The notes under the pieces: generated by a model
Seen by the model: the letters and a program-made list of their open reading frames with translations, nothing else
Databases searched by the model: none
Told to the model about the DNA's origin: nothing
Part shown: one piece after another, positions 23,955-64,000 of the stretch
Layout: every line of letters begins with the position of its first letter
How positions within the stretch are numbered: the stretch's first letter is position 1
Source of the DNA: Fragum whitleyi
Lineage: Eukaryota > Mollusca > Bivalvia > Cardiida > Cardiidae
Length of the DNA: 64,000 bases
Assembly (NCBI GenBank): GCA_948146395.1
Contig: OX411556.1
Coordinates: forward strand, 28,939,653-29,003,652
Direction of reading: 5' to 3'
Program-made: the position numbers and the translations under genes

Positions 23955-24061
23955 ACAGGTGGTATAGACTAAGATCAGACTGCACTTATGTGCAGGTTGA
24001 TCTTTGTCTATACCTCCTGCTTTAGCAGGAATATTCTAAGTTCAGCGACAAAAAAGGTTAT
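23955..24061 (+). repeat. Fragment of TTAA MITE family B
   Basis: AAGATCAGACTGCACTTATG hairpin then TTTAGCAGGAATATTC. This and the previous fragment are followed by the same ACTAAATCTCAATAGATG-like flank, so they are part of a local duplication. Confidence 0.55.
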
Positions 24062-25123
24062 AAGACTAAATCTCAATAGATGTTTTCAGCATGTCCATTA
24101 GTCATTCACGGATTTTTGAGTCATATAGCAACAGATGTGACATGACTGTCTTAATTTAGACCAGAATGTCAGGGATTTTATTCCTGCACTGACATGCAAT
24201 ATTACACCATGATTTTCTAGGCGAATTATGGACTCTTGGACTGCAAAGCACTGTTTATCAAAGTTCCTTTTATGCAGATTGCGTAAAATTATAGTCCAAC
24301 CACGGTATTCGAAAACGTGGGAAAGTGTGGTATAGCCAGTAGTAGGGGTGGATTGAACTGAATTTAACAAGCGTGTGATAACGGTACTTAATTACAAATG
24401 CAAATCACCTATAAACTGAAAGAGTAAAGAAACTAATCAAGAAAAACAATTTTTTTCTACAAATTGATATTCAATCAATATTCAATGCATTTTGTCATTT
24501 CAATTTTAGTTTTTTCATGATGAAGTTGGTTTTGAAAGCATGTTTCTTTTACGCTTGACACATGATGTTTACAGATGTAATTCAAAGGATGGTTAAAATA
24601 CCAGTAGTTTGTGTTTCTGTGATCCTTCAGTATAGTTAAAGACGGTGACAGCAAAAAATTCATAGCTCACTATTTCTCTATATTAAACTCGTCAAAAGAC
24701 TGTTTATAAACATTCAGATTGCATAGTTTACCTATAGCCTAATACCAGACAAATCTTGGTCATTTTTGGTGTTATCAGCTGTAGTTACAAGGTTTTAGAA
24801 TTACACCAGCATCATTCTAGACCAGGTGGTGAGAAGTCTACAAGAGTACATTGTGGGAGTGTTTATTGCCCCTGTATAATATACTTAGTGATAAGTTTGT
24901 TTGCTCATAATGTTTAAGAAGTACAATTTATCCCTTTACCCCCTACTATAACTGACTTTGAATTACAGTGATTTATGTGGAATCCTTACATTTCATCAGC
25001 AGACCTCCCATAAATAGTCAATAATATTACTGCAATTAAACATAATTAATGATATTGTTAAATTATGCAAATGACATTATTGATCATGAATAGACAATAT
25101 CAAAAATTGAGTAAATACTTTTT
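24062..25123. other. Non-coding stretch, nothing firmly recognised
   Basis: Includes a 90-codon minus-strand ORF (24098-24370) without recognised motifs or good context. Otherwise AT-rich sequence in which I see nothing. Confidence 0.35.
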
Positions 25124-26977
25124 AGCTCCACTGGCCGAAAGGCCAGCGGGCTATTGTCATGGCGGGGTGTCCGGCGTCCGTGTGTCCGTCCGTCCGTCCG
25201 TAAACTTTTACTTTAAAAATCTTCTCCTCATAAAGTACTGGCTGGATTCCAATCAAATTTCACAGGAATGTTCCTTGGGTGACCCTCTTTCAGATTCCTT
25301 CAAAGATATTTTATCGGTTGAAAATCATGGCTGTAGTGGGCGTGGCTAATTTCCATATATGGTAATAGGTGGCTTTTCTCAGAAACTGATTGATGGATAT
25401 AAACCAAACTCCACATGAATTATCCTTGGGTGGCCCTCTATCAGCCTACAAAAAATCATTGTGATCAGATGAAAAATATGTATTTTATGGGCGGAGGTCA
25501 TTTCTCTATATGTTATATAGTGAAAACTTTAAAAATCATTTTCTCAGATTCTAACCACTGGATATCAACCAAATTTCCCTGGAATGATTCTTGAGTGACC
25601 ATCAACAAGTCTATGAAAAAATATTGTGATCAGATGGAAAATGTGTATTTTATGGGCGGAGGTCATTTCTCTATATGTTATATAGTGAAAACTTTAAAAA
25701 TCATTTTCTCACAATCTAATGGATAGATATCAACCAAATTTTACATGAATAATACTTGAGTGACCCTTTATCAGTCTAGCAAAAATTATTGTGATCGGAT
25801 GAAAAATATATATTTTAAGTGCGGAGGTCATTTCCCTATATGTTATATAGTGCAAACTTTGAAAATCATTTTCTCAGAATCTAATCAATGGATTTCAACC
25901 AAATTTTACTAGAATAATTCTTTAGTGATACTTTATCAATCTATGAAAAAATATTGTGACCAGATCAAAACTATGTCTTTTATGGGCAGAGGTCATTTCT
26001 TCAGATAGGTTACAGGATGGAATATCCAATATAAGGTAAAACAACTATCCTGAAAGGTTAAACAGATGGATTAGATATCATGGAAATTTTATTTCTGTGA
26101 AGTTGTATCAGTCTGCAAAAAAGTATTTTGATTAGATGAACAGCATATTTTTTTTATTGGCAGAGGGTATTATAACAATACCCTATAACATATAAAGTGA
26201 ATATTTGATCTCCCTTTTGGTATCACCTCAATGATGATTTTTTCTAGACTTGTTCAATTTATAGGTGTAATGATTATAGATTAGAAGGAACAAAACCTTC
26301 GTTGAAATTGAAATGTAGAGAAACATTAGTTGAAATAAGTTGCCTGAGAATACCCCCTCAGAATTGGTGAGTTTCGTTGAACGAAGGGTGAATCTGCACA
26401 GAGTGTAAAATGATGTTCTGACCTCCTGACATTATGAGTGGAGTAGAAAGAGTTGAGTTGACTGCACTTTTAGGCATTGGGCAGAATAATATAAATATAT
26501 TGGATTGAATATTTTACTTCTTACTATAGTTAGTTAGAATTTTGTTTTGATGACAAACAATTGTTGTGAAGTAACATATTTTAGTAGTGATTAACTAAAA
26601 GTGGAAAGATCTACAATCAAAATTTTGCAGACAAAGTACCAGTATATTGTGCAGTGACATTCTGTTAGTGTTGAAATTCTTATATTTGGATTTTAACAAA
26701 ATTTCACTAGAATGATTCTTGGGTGACCCATTATCAGACTGCACAAAATTATTGTGATTAAATGAAAAACATTGGTGTAATAGGTAGAGGTCAATTTATT
26801 CACTGATTATGAGTTTTTTATGCAGAAATATTTCAGCATATGACCCTTATTTACTAGAAATAAACTTTCACTCATTCATTCACTTCAATTCTCATTTAAA
26901 CAGCTTTATCATCCTCTAATAGTCATTATCAAGATATTCAGGCCTGTGGAGCGAATCAGGCGCTCAAGCGCCTCTAG
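25124..26977 (+). mobile_element. Helentron-like element (CTCCAC family), divergent copy
   Basis: The 5' hairpin is GGCC-gaaa-GGCC within AGCTCCACTGGCCGAAAGGC, followed by short CCGT microsatellite. At least 5 units of about 166 bp follow, then a longer degraded part to 26900. The end is TGTGGAGCGAATC, hairpin AGGCGCT-ca-AGCGCCT, CTAG. Stem bases differ from the other copies but still pair. Confidence 0.75.
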
Positions 26978-27114
26978 TTGTAAATTTTCATCATATATGT
27001 GGCATAAATGGTGTAAATGTTAAACCAACATCTCTTGTTTCTGTTGCTGGGTTAGTAGTGCATCAGCCCTCCAATCTTTAATCATGGGTAGTGAGGTTTC
27101 CAAGTGGAAGTTCC

Positions 27115-27230
27115 TTTTCAACATTTGTAAGTGGATTCTAGGAAACAGTATAAAATGGCGGAAGTGACTAGTGCAAGAAAAACTAGTATTCACATTCAGC
27201 TAGGTGCTCTATCTGCGACAATATGACTAA
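27115..27230 (+). repeat. Probable decayed SINE body
   Basis: Weak match to the S1 3' half (AGTGCAAGAAAAACTAG, AGCTAGGTGCTC, GCGACAATATGACT). Confidence 0.3.
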
Positions 27231-27236
27231 AAATTA

Positions 27237-27470
27237 TTAACCCTTTTCATGCTCGGCCAAATTACACTCAAATCAAAGTGCTGAAGGGTCTGAAAAACGA
27301 AAATGGTATGCAAACATTTTCACTGAAAATTACAAGACTTTACACAATTCTTGCTGAAAAAAAAACAGGTGGTGTAGACTAAGATCAGACTGCACTTATG
27401 TGCAGGCTGCTACTTTGTCTATAGCTCCTGCCAAAGCATTAATATTCTGGATCAGCATGACAAGGGTTAA
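27237..27470 (-). mobile_element. TTAA MITE, family B, copy 5
   Basis: TTAACCCTTTTCATGCTCGG ... GATCAGCATGACAAGGGTTAA-type end; hairpin with TGCACTTATGTGCA. Confidence 0.72.
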
Positions 27471-28147
27471 AGAGGCACTATTTCCCATTTAGAAAATCTA
27501 TTTTGTACTTAAAAACTATTTTGCGTTCCTATCATAAATGAAATGCAGTCTATTCTAATCTTGCAGTTTGTGTTTTATAGATTTGTTGATCTTAAAAGTA
27601 AACAAAGTGTTAAAAATTTATGTAAATTTGTGTAAAAAAAAAAAAAAGAAAATGAAAGTGTAAGAAATTTCAGTAATATTGTGATAAGTGTTTGCGGACA
27701 AGTGGGGGGTGAATTATCTACCTAAGTGATGAAACAATTTTATATCAGATAGGCCTATTAACACAAGGATCTATATTGTTTACTGTGAAATAAAGGAGGG
27801 CTTTCCCTCATTAATAGCACTCCTTTTACTATCATTTATGTAGAGCCTTGTTCTAAATCTGAGGATTGATTGTGAACATGGGAGTGAATTGGGGATGTAT
27901 TACAGTGCTGGCAAAAACTGCTTAAGGTTTGTTAAGTTGGAGAATGAAATACAGTGGAGTTCTAATCTGCATTATTACTTGGAAAATGCAACAGAAACTT
28001 ATCAAAAATGGAGGGTCATTTGTTTGTACAATTGCCACAATTCAACATATAACATTGGGGATATGAGTGTTTTCTCTAAAAATCTAAGGGCCCAGCCCAA
28101 AATCTAGGGGCCACTTGGCCCCTGTTAGTCTCTTTTCCTGTTGTTAA

Positions 28148-28223
28148 GAATGGTATATTTCAAATTTAACCTTGTATATTTACAGAATAGTGTATATTAC
28201 AATTTGACCTTGTATATTTTCAG
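28148..28223 (+). repeat. Tandem duplication carrying two splice acceptors
   Basis: AATGGTATATTTCAAATTTA...TATTTACAG and AATAGTGTATATTACAATTT...TATTTTCAG are diverged copies of 38 bp, followed by the exon start AATGGTACA. Each copy ends in a usable AG. The upstream acceptor (exon start 28186) would add 38 nt and shift frame. Confidence 0.7.
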
Positions 28224-63336
<35,113 letters not shown>

Positions 63337-63348
<12 letters not shown>

Positions 63349-63406
63349 GTAAGTCAAATAGTCCATGTTAGATAATTCTCCAAGTAAGTCAAATAGTCCA
63401 TGTAAG
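63337..63406 (+). repeat. 35 bp tandem duplication over a splice donor
   Basis: Two copies of ATAATTCTCCAAGTAAGTCA plus AATAGTCCATGT(T/A)AG, differing at one base. The first copy contains the last 12 coding bases and the GTAAGT donor of the exon ending at 63348. The second contains an identical spare donor. Confidence 0.85.
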
Positions 63407-64000
63407 ATAAGGTGAAACTGTAAAACATGTGTTAGTTGAACACATAACCGGCTGATAAAAGAGTGGTCACATAACAATTATAATTACATTGTCTGGGGAC
63501 ACTTACAGCATTGTAAACTTAGGCTGTATTCAAGCTGTGTATTTGAATTAAAAGAGGTCCGTCATTGATATATAAAATTATTTAACTCTCATTATTTCCC
63601 ACTTTTCTGAAATGAAGTAAAAAGAAATGGAGCAATATGAAAGCAAGTAATTTCTCTTTTGCACTAATGAAAATTTCTGTACAAGAAAGTTCTTTCTTTT
63701 AATGCCTAAAGTTGTTTTATATCACTATAGAATCAACTTAGATGCCAAAAAAGTTTCAAAATTTGGAGTTCAGTTTACTCTAGTTTAAAAATTAAGTTGT
63801 CCAGTCAAAAGTTGATATCCCCGGGTGTGTAATTCCCATGCCCATCTTGTCCGACATGGGCTTTTCTACATGCAGGTAAGTACATTTTTCTTTGCCAAGT
63901 AAATGGAGGACAAATCTTGGAATGGTTTTTGATAGAAGAAAGAGATTAAATAGCCAAATGTTTGTATCAAAACCTAGAAAATATTTTTTTCAATGAAGAA
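63407..64000. other. Intron after the last exon, nothing recognised
   Basis: AT-rich, no coding exon with HECT motifs seen. The HECT domain must start beyond the window. Confidence 0.4.

Noticed and set aside
24098..24370. 90-codon minus-strand ORF
   Set aside because: No motif, no splice context, and opposite to the only gene; treated as chance.
27889..28107. 72-codon ORF as a HECW_N exon
   Set aside because: Contains Trp/Tyr-rich sequence but no DWIGLY or ICFKYY-like motif, and its 3' part is a dispersed repeat shared with 16300-16545.

Overview
The window looks like a piece of a bivalve mollusc nuclear genome. It is AT-rich and CpG-poor, with long introns with GT/AG borders. It is packed with tRNA-derived SINEs, TTAA-flanked MITEs and rolling-circle-like elements that carry internal 145-170 bp tandem repeats and (CCGT)n microsatellites. 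There are no bacterial operons, no CRISPR array, and almost no long ORFs. The one clear exception is a 2.7 kb open exon at 41559-44294.

One protein-coding gene is firmly supported, on the + strand. It is an orthologue of the HECW (NEDL) family of HECT-type E3 ubiquitin ligases. Thirteen exons can be placed between 28224 and 63348, and every junction keeps reading phase. They encode about 1,466 residues in order: the C2 domain (four exons), a very large Pro/Ser-rich disordered region (one exon, about 912 codons), WW1, the HECW helical box, WW2, and the linker toward the catalytic domain. The HECT domain lies downstream of the window. The family's N-terminal HECW_N domain was not found. A possible upstream coding exon at 19522-19641 is offered with low confidence.

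Region by region: 1-28223 is 5' intron or flank, dominated by repeats. These include a HSE-like cluster (6923-7083), Helentron-like elements (7175-8376, 13383-15084, 16617-16914, 21060-22402, 25124-26977), a 145 bp inverted repeat with perfect 58 bp arms (18175-18319), and many SINEs and MITEs. 28224-44294 holds the C2 exons and the giant exon, separated by more Helentron-like elements and a hAT-like MITE interrupted by one of them. 44295-56039 is the largest intron. It contains a 145 bp-period array with consensus DR1 nuclear-receptor motifs, a 3.4 kb 145 bp-period Helentron-like array, and a roughly 6 kb TIR-bounded element with nested insertions. 56040-63348 carries the WW/helical-box exons in short introns rich in SINEs and MITEs. 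63349-64000 is intron.

The most interesting structural result is that several sequence-unrelated repeat families share one architecture: a 5' terminal hairpin, CCGT or TCTG microsatellite, roughly 145-170 bp tandem repeats, a subterminal inverted copy of the 5' start, a 3' hairpin, and a CT(T/A)G end inserted at T|T. The hairpin stems vary in a compensatory way between copies. This fits non-autonomous Helentron (HINE/pearl-like) elements. A second result is that transposable elements sit unusually close to the splice sites of the HECW gene.
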